A DNA stretch of 64,000 bases from NCBI GenBank assembly GCA_041745295.1, contig JBGTJE010000004.1, positions 1 through 64,000 of the forward strand, given 5' to 3'. This document shows positions 49,602-57,257 of this stretch, piece after piece; position 1 is the stretch's first letter; every line of letters starts with the position of its first letter. The notes beneath the pieces are model-generated. The model had not been told where the DNA came from. It was given only the letters and a program-made list of their open reading frames with translations, and ran no database searches. This stretch comes from JANMEB01 sp041745295 (GTDB lineage: Bacteria > Planctomycetota > Planctomycetia > Pirellulales > Pirellulaceae). The position numbers were made by a program, and so were the translations under genes.

Positions 49602-50048
49602 ATGATTCACGTATTGCCCCACGTCGACGCGTTCCTCAATGCAATCGCAACCGTGCTTTTGATCACGGGCTACGTTCTAATCAAGCGCGGCTACGAAACG
49701 GCTCACAAGCGGACGATGCTGACGTGCTTTGGAGTTTCGGTCGTGTTTCTAATGTGTTACCTCACTTACCATTTCAACGTCGGCAGCAAGCCATTTCCCA
49801 AAGTTGGTTATCCGAGTTGGGTACGCTTTGCTTATCTGGTACTTTTGGCCAGTCACGTCGTATTGGCGGCAATCGTGCCGTGGATGGCGATCGCGACGAT
49901 TTATTTGGGATTGCGCGATCGGCGAGCAGCGCATCGACGATTGGCGCGTTGGACGTTTCCGATTTGGCTGTATGTCTCCATCACGGGTGTTGCGGTATAC
50001 TTGATACTGTATTGGTTGTTCCCACCGATCGCGGGCTCGGGCGAATGA
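49602..50048 (+). CDS. DUF420 (CtaM-like) membrane protein
   Basis: A 148-residue protein with four helices and conserved histidines: IHVLPHVDAFLNAIATVLLI, AHKRTMLTCFGVSVVFLMCY then LTYHFNVGSKPFP, FAYLVLLASHVVLAAIVPWM, and AHRRLARWTFPIWLYVSITG. This His distribution is that of DUF420, whose Staphylococcus/Bacillus member CtaM is needed for assembly of heme A oxidases. The oxidase operon context agrees. ATG 49602 starts at the fold; the 38 open codons upstream are repeat sequence. Its TGA overlaps the next gene by ATGA. Confidence 0.88.
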   Translation: MIHVLPHVDAFLNAIATVLLITGYVLIKRGYETAHKRTMLTCFGVSVVFLMCYLTYHFNVGSKPFPKVGYPSWVRFAYLVLLASHVVLAAIVPWMAIATIYLGLRDRRAAHRRLARWTFPIWLYVSITGVAVYLILYWLFPPIAGSGE

Positions 50049-50359
50049 AACGCTTTCCACTATCACCGAAAATGGTCTTTATCGGTCGATGGGCCGTGTT
50101 CGCGGCGATTGTGTTGGGTGTACTGGTTTTGTCCACGCAAACGGCGTCGGCGTGTCCCAATTGCAAGGACAGCCTGGCGGGGCAGGGGGGCGATTTACAG
50201 ATGGGGTTTGCGTTGAGCATTGTCTTGATGCTCTCCACGCCGTTTGCGATTCTAGCGTTTTGGACCCTTTGGCTGATGCGTTTTTTGCACGGCGACGCAC
50301 GCCTGGGCTGCGTCTCAGAGTATCAGCCGCCGGGCGCTCGACCCCGGTGTTTGCCTTGA
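50045..50359 (+). CDS. Small CPNC-motif membrane protein of the oxidase operon
   Basis: A 104-residue protein. An N-terminal hydrophobic segment (GRWAVFAAIVLGVLVLSTQT) ends at ASA, followed by CPNCKDSLAGQGGDLQMGFA and a membrane helix LSIVLMLSTPFAILAFWTLW, then a basic tail. A CxxC just outside the membrane could bind metal or act as a thiol pair. I have the impression that such proteins recur in planctomycete oxidase clusters. Start and stop of the upstream gene overlap (ATGA), so it is the last coupled gene. A different, longer frame over the same bases (from 49571) is rejected. Confidence 0.8.
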   Translation: MKRFPLSPKMVFIGRWAVFAAIVLGVLVLSTQTASACPNCKDSLAGQGGDLQMGFALSIVLMLSTPFAILAFWTLWLMRFLHGDARLGCVSEYQPPGARPRCLP

Positions 50360-50372
50360 AAAGTGATTCAAG

Positions 50373-50410
50373 AACCGGATGCTAGCGCGTTCCGGCTGAT
50401 AAAAAAATCA
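50373..50410 (+). terminator. Repeat hairpin and A-tract after the oxidase operon
   Basis: AACCGGATGCTAGCGCGTTCCGGCT forms CCGGA/TCCGG, followed by GATAAAAAAATC. It belongs to the same repeat family as 1208. It may end the operon, since the next gene converges from the right. Confidence 0.45.
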
Positions 50411-50446
50411 CGATTCGGGAATGGAGACAAAGCCCAAAATCGGCGG

Positions 50447-51337
50447 CTATTCCAAAGGCAAATTGCCAAGCCATTGGCAGACCAACTTGCTAACGACTTG
50501 CCGCCTGCCGACATAAAAATGATCGGCGCCCGGGACGACTTGCGATTGCAATTGAGGGCACTTGTTGCGTAAGTCGTCGACCGAACTCATGATTCCCAAA
50601 AAGGCTGCATTGGATTGCAACTCGGTTGCACCAAAGACCAGCAGTACGGGCAAATGGACTCGGTCGATGAATTGCGTCCAATCGTAGCGGCTTGGGGGAC
50701 CGTACTTGTCCCGGTAGGCGTCCGCGGCGATGAAGGCCGGAAACGGAAAATCGACGCGCATTAATTGGCGACCTTTGCCCGCTTGCACCAATTGAGTTGC
50801 CGATTCAAACCAATGCTTGAACCGGTCCGCGGCAAAGGACTGCTGGAATTGATCGTAGTTGAGGCGCGATGCCGACATCGCCGCGATACACTTGACGGCT
50901 GGTTGCGGCTGGTGGGCTTGCGCATAGAGGGCTTTGATCGCGCCGAGGCTATGCCCGACGATCGCAATTTTTTCCAATCCACGCTGGGCCAGAAATCGCA
51001 CCCAACCGGCGACGTCGTGTCGGCAATCGTCGACCATTTCAAACGCGGCTCCTTGGGCCTCGGTGCGACCACCGATCGAAATCCAATTGATTCCATCGTG
51101 CCCGCGCGTATTGGCCAAGAGCACGTCTAGACCGGATTCCAGCAGATGGCGGGCGATGCTGTGCATGAGCCGCGAGGAATAGAAATTGCCCGCCAACCCG
51201 GAAAACAACAGCGCTCCGTCGAGCCGTGTGTGGCGCGGCGATGCCGTACGGTACAACGCGCCGTCGAGTCGTGCCAAATCCGGCGTTCGGGTGTGGACAA
51301 GTTCACAGAGCATTTTCCGGCCGAAATGGAGAATCAT
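50447..51337 (-). CDS. Alpha/beta hydrolase family protein
   Basis: A 296-residue alpha/beta hydrolase. GALLFSGLAGNFYSSRLMHS is the oxyanion region, VLLANTRGHDGINWISIGG follows, the nucleophile elbow is IAIVGHSLGAIKALYA, and the catalytic histidine is in VPGADHFYVGRR. The acid is probably in LLVFGATELQSNAAF (Glu rather than Asp). A cap of about 60 residues lies between. Relatives include uncharacterised esterase/peptidase-like enzymes; the substrate is unknown. The ATG at 51337 has no ribosome site, and ATG 51313 is equally possible. It is a single gene between the oxidase operon and repeats. Confidence 0.85.
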   Translation of the reverse strand: MILHFGRKMLCELVHTRTPDLARLDGALYRTASPRHTRLDGALLFSGLAGNFYSSRLMHSIARHLLESGLDVLLANTRGHDGINWISIGGRTEAQGAAFEMVDDCRHDVAGWVRFLAQRGLEKIAIVGHSLGAIKALYAQAHQPQPAVKCIAAMSASRLNYDQFQQSFAADRFKHWFESATQLVQAGKGRQLMRVDFPFPAFIAADAYRDKYGPPSRYDWTQFIDRVHLPVLLVFGATELQSNAAFLGIMSSVDDLRNKCPQLQSQVVPGADHFYVGRRQVVSKLVCQWLGNLPLE

Positions 51338-51365
51338 TGAAAGTGTCGACTTTTGCTTCGCAAAC

Positions 51366-51475
51366 GCACGTTCCTTGGCGGAGCGGCTGAGAAATAATGG
51401 TCATCCGGCTGTATAGCGGCTCTTCTGGGCCGTCGCTCTTCGGTCGATCGACGGCCCGGAAAGGCCGTTCTACAA
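51366..51475. repeat. Two repeat units upstream of the hydrolase gene
   Basis: GCACGTTCCTTGGCGGAGCGG (relative of 39472) is followed at 51412-51475 by TAGCGGCTCTTCTGGGCCGT and ATCGACGGCCCGGAAAGGCCGTTCTAC, a copy of the 'GTAGGACGGCCTTTCC' family. The rest of 51338-51619 shows no gene. Confidence 0.7.
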
Positions 51476-51619
51476 AGATTTCACAGCCTCGGAGCGAAAG
51501 GCAACTAATAAGTCAAATAACGCCATTTCGGAAACATGTCACTGCGTGCGCTGCGAATTTGCCATCGCAATGCCGCTTGAGTCTATACCCGTCGTGGACC
51601 GCTGCCGACATGACAGGAT

Positions 51620-52087
51620 TTACGTTTGGCTGGTCGGCGTGTTCACGCTGCTGAGCTGCGAAAGCAATTGAAGCACGCCGTTGAGATGCGCCAACCGTGG
51701 TCCAAAGCGATCGATGAATTCGTTGAGCACGAAGTCGCCGTCCATCATTGACTCATAACTGTCGTTGATCTCGCGAGTCATGTTTTGCAGGAACTCAGTC
51801 TGGACTTGGCTGATCGCTTCGGCGGCCGAGCGGCAGCGTCGAGCAAGCGTTGGATTGGCCTCTTTCCATTGGCCCAATTCGAGAGCCCGCTGTCGTTGCG
51901 AGGCGCTCAAATGGTCGATCATGTTCTCCAACAGTTCGGTTTGGCGATTCTGACTCACCACCAATTGACGAAGCAAATCGAGCACATCGTTGTCGGACCG
52001 TTGCTGCGACTCGTGTGGTTGTCCCGAGGAAATCGGCGACACGTCGATGCGGAACATGGAAGCCATTTTTTGCTTTTCGAGGCTCAT
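51620..52087 (-). CDS. Conserved coiled-coil protein of unknown function
   Basis: A 155-residue soluble protein starting MSLEKQKMASMFRID. It has a helical, heptad-like stretch DVLDLLRQLVVSQNRQTELL, then a conserved-looking block WKEANPTLARRCRSAAEAIS, VQTEFLQNMTREINDSYE, and FVLNEFIDRFGPRLAHLNGV. I believe this block recurs in planctomycete genomes but know no function. No signal peptide or metal motif is visible. It is divergent from the gene at 52442, with a hairpin in the shared gap. Confidence 0.72.
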   Translation of the reverse strand: MSLEKQKMASMFRIDVSPISSGQPHESQQRSDNDVLDLLRQLVVSQNRQTELLENMIDHLSASQRQRALELGQWKEANPTLARRCRSAAEAISQVQTEFLQNMTREINDSYESMMDGDFVLNEFIDRFGPRLAHLNGVLQLLSQLSSVNTPTSQT

Positions 52088-52207
52088 GGAATCTACCAAC
52101 GAATAGAAGTTAAGGACCGGAAGCCATCAGTATAAATGCGGCACCGGCGAATGTCGAGCGAATCCAACCTTCACGTCCGATTCGAAACCCTTTCCGCTGC
52201 CTGACCG

Positions 52208-52242
52208 ATCATCGCAAACGGTGGTGGTTTGCGCACGATGAT
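52208..52242. promoter_or_regulatory. Hairpin in the divergent intergenic region
   Basis: ATCATCGCAAAC and GTTTGCGCACGATGAT pair with a two-base bulge. It lies midway in the 354-base gap between divergent genes and could be an operator or repeat; nothing else stands out in 52088-52441. Confidence 0.35.
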
Positions 52243-52441
52243 TCAAGCACCCTGTGGAAATGGATAACGGAGCTAGGGCCGGAACAATCGTTGCAAGCAA
52301 TTCAATTGTTTTTTTCCCGAAAGTGAATCGAGAAGCTTGACAACGACCAGCCGCGATCGTACCGCGCGCTCGAACGCCCTTAAAGTCGGGTTTAGACGCG
52401 TCCGATGGTCTATGGTCCACGCAACCAGGTTTGACAATCGT

Positions 52442-52993
52442 ATGTGTGCAGCAGAAAACACGGCTCCGATCGGTTTTCTCACGGCCGTGGAATTGCCGGA
52501 AACCGGCTTCTGCGGCGGACTGCTCCTGTTGAACGAGCGCGGCCGACCTCTGGAATTTCATTGCAATTCTCCGATCCGACCTAGCCGGGCCCAAGAAATT
52601 CTGTACGGATCGACACTCCGCACCTTTCTTTTGTCCGAAGCCATTGCGCAAAGCCTAATCGAGAAGTGCAGCCGGCCGCCGGCAGCAATCCTTACCGATT
52701 TGGCGGAGTTATGGGAACTAAATCGGTGGAACACGATGCCGGTCGTTTGGGTTCCACCAGATTCCGCATCCGAGGGCACCGAAACTTCGCCTCGCTCACG
52801 CGGGCAATGGATCCCTGGCGATATCGGAGGCCAGCAGATTGGAATTTCGGCGTGTGGCCAAGATCAGTGGGCTGAGCTCGACGCCGCGATCGGTAATTTT
52901 GCCAAGCGTCTGCCACTTGCCGAACCGTTTCAACGAATTCAATTGGCCATCGCAGAAGCACAATCCTCCGCGCGATGGCGCGAATCCGCTTAG
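52442..52993 (+). CDS. Conserved protein of unknown function upstream of SNF2 helicase
   Basis: About 183 residues beginning MCAAENTAPIGFLTAVELPE. Recognisable blocks are GFCGGLLLLNERGRPLEFHC, SPIRPSRAQEILYGSTLRTF, LLSEAIAQSLIEKC and a tail QRIQLAIAEAQSSARW. It looks like a small alpha/beta protein without signal peptide. The in-frame ATG at 52337 would add 35 unconvincing residues, so 52442 is preferred. It ends about 15 bases before the SNF2 start and the pair probably forms an operon. I do not recognise a function. Confidence 0.7.
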   Translation: MCAAENTAPIGFLTAVELPETGFCGGLLLLNERGRPLEFHCNSPIRPSRAQEILYGSTLRTFLLSEAIAQSLIEKCSRPPAAILTDLAELWELNRWNTMPVVWVPPDSASEGTETSPRSRGQWIPGDIGGQQIGISACGQDQWAELDAAIGNFAKRLPLAEPFQRIQLAIAEAQSSARWRESA

Positions 52994-53007
52994 TTCTGGG
53001 AGCAGGA

Positions 53008-54975
53008 ATGCTCGAACCCGACCGTGTCACTAACGAGCCAGCGCTCGGCGATCAATCGTTTGATTTGGCGCCGATCTTGGTTCCTTCGCCCCCACCGCGG
53101 GAGCATTGTCGAAAAAAGAGCACTGGCAGAGCCAGTGCTGGAGAATCACTGTCTGGGCAATGCCCGCCGCGCGGAAGCGGGCAGGGTGATTCCGCTTTTG
53201 TTCCCTCCCCCGCCGCGGGGAGGGCTTGGGAGGGGGGGCAGAACATTTCGCATAGTCTTTCAATTTGCGGTTTGGATTTTTTTCACCAGTGGCCCTCGAT
53301 TCAACTTCAATCGACGATCGTCGATCCACTTGCCGGCCGCGCGGTAACGATGCGGATTGGTCAACCGAAGCCCAAGATCATCAGCTGCTACTTCACATCC
53401 AAACCGCCGACGTTCAGCGAACTGAAAGCATCGCTGACCAAAGCGCCGCGAAATGTCGCTACCGATTCGGTTGCGGAGTGCAACTCGGGTTCGATCATCA
53501 CACGACCTTGGGAAAAGTCCATCTCGCGAATTGCGCCTCCGAGAGATTTGGTGAAACTTGACGACCGGTTGTTTTACGTGCTGCAGCCACCTCTGGAGAC
53601 GTTAGTTTCTACTGGAACGATCGAATTCCCCTTTCAGCCCTTTCCATTTCAATACGGGGGAGTGGCATTCTTGTATCCGCGGCACGCCGCGATCTTGGCG
53701 GACGAAATGGGATTGGGAAAAACCATGCAGGCGATCGTCGCGATTCGCCTTCTGCTCCACGCCCGCGAACTTAGCAACGTGCTCTTGATTTGTCCCAAGC
53801 CACTGGTCACCAACTGGGTTCGCGAATTCAATCTCTGGGCGCCGGAAATTCCGCTTTGCGTCATCGAAGGCTCGCAGGCCAAACGAAATTGGCAGTGGCA
53901 GACCGCGGAATGCCCGATCAAGATCGCGAATTATGAGCTAATGTCGCGCGACCAAGATACGATCGTTCACGACAGCGGCGTATTTGACCTGGTGGTCCTG
54001 GACGAAGCCCAGCGAATCAAGAACAGCCGCAGCTCGACGGCCCAAGCCATCTGCTCGATTCGCCGCCAGCGAAATTGGGCCCTCACCGGAACCCCGATCG
54101 AAAACAGCACCAACGATATCGTGGGGATCTTCGAATTCCTTTCCAGCGGTTTGCTTTCGGTGGACATGTCTCCCCGGCAGATTTCGCGCGAAGTCCGCGA
54201 CTTCATTTTGCGGCGCACCAAGGACGCCGTGATGAGCCAAATGCCCCCGAAACTGATGCGCGACGCGGAACTCGAGCTGACTGCCGAACAAGCCGAAACC
54301 TACATGCGCGCGGAGGAAGACGGCGTTCTCCGGCTGAACGCCATGGGACAGTCGATCACGATTCAGCATGTCTTTGAGTTGGTCCTGCGGCTCAAGCAAA
54401 TCTGCAACTTCGATCCGGCGACTGGAGAAAGCAGCAAAATGGAACGGCTGGTGGCCGACTTAGACGAAGTCGCGGGCAGCGGACAAAAGGCGATCGTGTT
54501 CAGCCAATGGGTCAAATCGCTCCACCAGATCGGAGCGGGGCTTTCCGAACACCAGCCGCTGGAGTACCACGGCGGAATTCCTTCGAGCAAGCGCGACGCG
54601 ATCTTGGCCGAGTTCCGCGACAACCCGCGGCGCAACGTGTTGCTGATGAGTTACGGGGCCGGCAGCGTGGGACTGAACTTGCAATTTTGCCGCTACGTTT
54701 TCTTGTTCGATCGTTGGTGGAATCCGGCCGTTGAGGACCAAGCGATCAATCGAGCGCATCGAATCGGCGTCAGCGGCAGTGTGACTGTCACGCGGATGCT
54801 GTCGATCGGCACAATCGAAGAGCGGATCAATCAAGTCCTGGAAGAAAAACGTGAACTCTTCCAAACGATCTTGGGCGACACCGACTCGCCGCGCGGCGGA
54901 TTATCGCGTGAGCAAGTCTTTGGCTTGTTCAAACTGCAAATCGCTAAAAAACCTCCCGCCACGGACGCCGCGTAG
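53008..54975 (+). CDS. SNF2-family helicase/ATPase
   Basis: A 655-residue Swi2/Snf2 DNA translocase. Motif I is ILADEMGLGKTMQAIVAI (K238), II LVVLDEAQRIKN (D332), III WALTGTPIENSTNDIVG, then a C-terminal RecA lobe with KAIVFSQWVKSLHQIG, LLMSYGAGSVGLNLQF and motif VI QAINRAHRIGVSGSVTV (R582). It remodels or moves along DNA-protein complexes; the partner is unknown. The first ~85 residues contain two palindromic repeats read in frame (KKSTGRASAGESL and FVPSPAAGRAWEGGQN). ATG 53008 has GGGAG five bases upstream; ATG 52975 overlaps the previous gene and is less likely. Confidence 0.88.
   Translation: MLEPDRVTNEPALGDQSFDLAPILVPSPPPREHCRKKSTGRASAGESLSGQCPPRGSGQGDSAFVPSPAAGRAWEGGQNISHSLSICGLDFFHQWPSIQLQSTIVDPLAGRAVTMRIGQPKPKIISCYFTSKPPTFSELKASLTKAPRNVATDSVAECNSGSIITRPWEKSISRIAPPRDLVKLDDRLFYVLQPPLETLVSTGTIEFPFQPFPFQYGGVAFLYPRHAAILADEMGLGKTMQAIVAIRLLLHARELSNVLLICPKPLVTNWVREFNLWAPEIPLCVIEGSQAKRNWQWQTAECPIKIANYELMSRDQDTIVHDSGVFDLVVLDEAQRIKNSRSSTAQAICSIRRQRNWALTGTPIENSTNDIVGIFEFLSSGLLSVDMSPRQISREVRDFILRRTKDAVMSQMPPKLMRDAELELTAEQAETYMRAEEDGVLRLNAMGQSITIQHVFELVLRLKQICNFDPATGESSKMERLVADLDEVAGSGQKAIVFSQWVKSLHQIGAGLSEHQPLEYHGGIPSSKRDAILAEFRDNPRRNVLLMSYGAGSVGLNLQFCRYVFLFDRWWNPAVEDQAINRAHRIGVSGSVTVTRMLSIGTIEERINQVLEEKRELFQTILGDTDSPRGGLSREQVFGLFKLQIAKKPPATDAA
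53120..53240. repeat. Two repeats embedded in the SNF2 N-terminal coding region
   Basis: CACTGGCAGAGCCAGTG (53125-53141) is the same palindrome as at 3683. TGCCCGCCGCGCGGAAGCGGGCA and CCCTCCCCCGCCGCGGGGAG-GGCTTGGGAGGGGG are a second type. Confidence 0.75.
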
Positions 54976-55149
54976 CACAGCCCCATCAAAACTCGCCGCA
55001 ATTTGTCTGCGGGAGCGAGATTCCAAATGGGAGGCAGACCAGCCGGATCGGCGGCTTGAATTTATCGCGTCGGCATTTGACGCGTAGTCGGTAACCGAGG
55101 CCCAATTGTCCTAATCCCCCTAACAAAGGGAGAGTTCGCCACCGTCGCA

Positions 55150-55176
55150 ATCGGCTTGTCGTTAAACGAAGTGAAA
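55150..55176. repeat. Half-copy of the 'CGGCTTGCCGTTAAACGAAGTGAAA' repeat
   Basis: ATCGGCTTGTCGTTAAACGAAGTGAAA matches the right arm of the inverted repeat at 57014-57086 with one difference. Between 54976 and 55516 there is no convincing gene. Confidence 0.6.
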
Positions 55177-55259
55177 TTGGCGTTCGCGGCATGGAGATTG
55201 TGCAGCTTTATGACGCTTGGATTCCGACCGATTTTACATCGAACTTTCCGACGGTCGTT

Positions 55260-55294
55260 GGACAATCCCCCTCGCTTGCCGTGGGGGATTGTCC
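55260..55294. terminator. Perfect 12-bp hairpin upstream of pyruvate kinase
   Basis: GGACAATCCCCC and GGGGGATTGTCC pair exactly around CTCGCTTGCCGT. It may end transcription from the SNF2 gene or shape the pyk leader. Confidence 0.5.
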
Positions 55295-55516
55295 GATACC
55301 TAGCCACAATAAAGCTGGACGATCTCCAAGTCCTTCGGGCGGCGGAATTCGGCTATCATTGTCCGCAGCTACGATCAAGTTCCTTCTCAAAGGAGTAGGC
55401 GAGAATTTCCAATGGTCCTGTATCTGACGATGCGACGTCATTCTGGGAAAAAACTGACTTACTAGTCGCGATTTGCCGTGCGATCGCGGGCCATCGGTAG
55501 GAAGAATAGCCAAGCG

Positions 55517-57010
55517 ATGAGTGTTTCCACTTCGACTGTCGATTCTGCAAAAGTCCAAACTCGCTGGAGGTCGTTGGGTAATTTAACGCGAACAAAGACG
55601 ATCGCGACGATCGGACCGGCGTGCGCTAAACTCGAACAGCTTGTCGAGTTGATTCAGCAGGGGGTCGACGTCTTCCGGCTCAACATGGCTCACGGAACGC
55701 GCGAGCAGCAGAAAGCGGCACTGGACGATGTCCACAAAGCCAGCGCACAAACCGAAATTCCGGTGGGCGTGCTCGTGGATTTGGCCGGACCGAAGATTCG
55801 GCTTGGTCAATTACTGGAAGAGCCTCTGCAGTGCATTCCGGGGACGTATTTGACGTTCGTGCGCGGCGACATTGCGACCCAAGCCGACCACTTGGTATGC
55901 GGTTATCCGACGCTGATCGACGAAATTCAAATCGGCGATTGGATTATGCTCCGCGATGGTATGGTTCGCCTCAGCGTCGTGGAAAAGGGAAATGGATTCG
56001 CCAAGTGCCTGGTCGTCGACGGGGGGACCGTCCGCAGTCGCCAAGGCGTCAACTTGCCCGGGGTCAGCTTGAGCGTACCGGCACTGGGGGCCGTCGACCG
56101 CGACAACGCGATTTGGGCCGCGCAACAAGCGATCGACTTCGTCAGCCTTAGCTTTGTCCGCGAAGCGTCCGAAATCCAACAACTGAAACGACTTTTGGCA
56201 GAACACCGCAGCGAGGCACTCGTCGTCGCCAAGATTGAAAAACGGGAAGCCTTGGAGAATCTCGATTCGATCATCGGGGCCGCTGACGCGGTGATGGTCG
56301 CCCGTGGCGATTTGGGAGTCGAAATCGACATCGAAAAAACTCCCGTCGCGCAAAAGCGAATTATTCGCGCTTGCCTGGCCGCGGGAAAACCGGTGATCGT
56401 GGCCACGCAAATGTTGGAAAGCATGCACGATTCGCCGCAGCCGACTCGAGCCGAAGTCAGCGACGTCGCCAACGCCATCCTGGACGGGGCCGATGCCTGC
56501 ATGTTGTCTGGCGAAACCGCGATCGGTCAGTTTCCCGCTCAGGCCGTGCGAATGATGCGCAAGGTTATGCTCGAGACGGAGAAGCTGCTGCGGCACAACC
56601 ATTCGCTCGAACCGCCGTCGGACAAAGACTTGGGAATCGACATCGAATCGGCAGTCATTTTCGGCGCCGCGCAAATCGCTCGACGCCTTGCCGCGAAAAT
56701 GGTGGTAATTGCAACCTCCAACGGGAAAGCGGCCCTTCTCAAATCCAAGCAACGGGATTTCATCCCCACGATCGCTCTGACCGATCGAACGTCCGCGTTG
56801 CGGAGGATGTGCTTGTTCTGGGGAGTGACACCTTTTTTGGGCACGGACATCCAACAGTCGGTCTATTTGCGTGGACTCATCCGACGCTGGGCACTTCAAG
56901 ACAAGTCCTTTCACGCCGGCGATCGCGTCGTGATCGTTATCGACTCCGAAGTCTTGCCCGACATTCACGATATCGTGATGGTTGTCGACATCGACAAGCC
57001 GCATGCTTAG
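55517..57010 (+). CDS. pyk: Pyruvate kinase
   Basis: A 497-residue glycolytic enzyme making pyruvate and ATP from phosphoenolpyruvate and ADP. It begins its barrel with TRTKTIATIGPACAKLEQLV, then VDVFRLNMAHGTREQQ, GVLVDLAGPKIRLGQL, and the active-site signature VVAKIEKREALENLDSIIGA leading to ADAVMVARGDLGVEI. Also present are KPVIVATQMLESMHDSPQPT-RAEVSDVANAILDGAD and LSGETAIGQFPAQAV. The C-terminal domain ends IHDIVMVVDIDKPHA. The family glycine in N-x-SH(G) is NMAHG here. ATG 55517 follows AGGAAG. It is alone, with a strong inverted repeat just past its stop. Confidence 0.96.
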   Translation: MSVSTSTVDSAKVQTRWRSLGNLTRTKTIATIGPACAKLEQLVELIQQGVDVFRLNMAHGTREQQKAALDDVHKASAQTEIPVGVLVDLAGPKIRLGQLLEEPLQCIPGTYLTFVRGDIATQADHLVCGYPTLIDEIQIGDWIMLRDGMVRLSVVEKGNGFAKCLVVDGGTVRSRQGVNLPGVSLSVPALGAVDRDNAIWAAQQAIDFVSLSFVREASEIQQLKRLLAEHRSEALVVAKIEKREALENLDSIIGAADAVMVARGDLGVEIDIEKTPVAQKRIIRACLAAGKPVIVATQMLESMHDSPQPTRAEVSDVANAILDGADACMLSGETAIGQFPAQAVRMMRKVMLETEKLLRHNHSLEPPSDKDLGIDIESAVIFGAAQIARRLAAKMVVIATSNGKAALLKSKQRDFIPTIALTDRTSALRRMCLFWGVTPFLGTDIQQSVYLRGLIRRWALQDKSFHAGDRVVIVIDSEVLPDIHDIVMVVDIDKPHA

Positions 57011-57013
57011 TGC

Positions 57014-57086
57014 GTTTAACGGCAAGCCGAAGGCGACGGTGTTTACGTATGTTCCGCGCGACATCGCTTTCGGCTTGCCGTTAAAC
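57014..57086. repeat. Inverted repeat immediately after pyk
   Basis: GTTTAACGGCAAGCCGAAGGCGA and TCGCTTTCGGCTTGCCGTTAAAC pair over 22 of 23 bases, beginning 4 bases after the pyk stop. It is a likely 3' structure for the pyk transcript. Confidence 0.75.
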
Positions 57087-57134
57087 GAAGTGAAAAAAAC
57101 GTTGATGATGTGGAATGTGGGGGCCAAGGAAATT

Positions 57135-57209
57135 GTGCGCCACTGGCTTTGCCAATGTGGCACCCGGACACAACCGTCCAAGGGAACACTGGTAGAGCCA
57201 GTGGCACAC
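57135..57209. repeat. Inverted repeat, 'CACTGGCAGAGCCAGTG' family, degenerate pair
   Basis: GTGCGCCACTGGCTTTGCCA and ACTGGTAGAGCCAGTGGCACAC are diverged forms of the perfect pair at 3683-3748. The two repeats fill the gap before the next gene. Confidence 0.7.
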
Positions 57210-57257
57210 CCCTAAAGTCCCGTCTCTTGCTTGATCTGACAGCGTTTTTGTGCTGGC

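Noticed and set aside
49571..50359. 262-codon frame over the DUF420 and CPNC genes
   Set aside because: Its first two thirds are out of frame with the well-supported DUF420 protein; only the end, starting at ATG 50045, is a real gene and is annotated as such.
55191..55427. 78-codon small ORF before pyk
   Set aside because: Most of it translates hairpin and repeat sequence; no ribosome site or protein-like pattern.
55811..57181. 456-codon open frame on the minus strand opposite pyk
   Set aside because: It mirrors the codon pattern of pyruvate kinase, has no domain-like sequence, and includes the repeat beyond the pyk stop.
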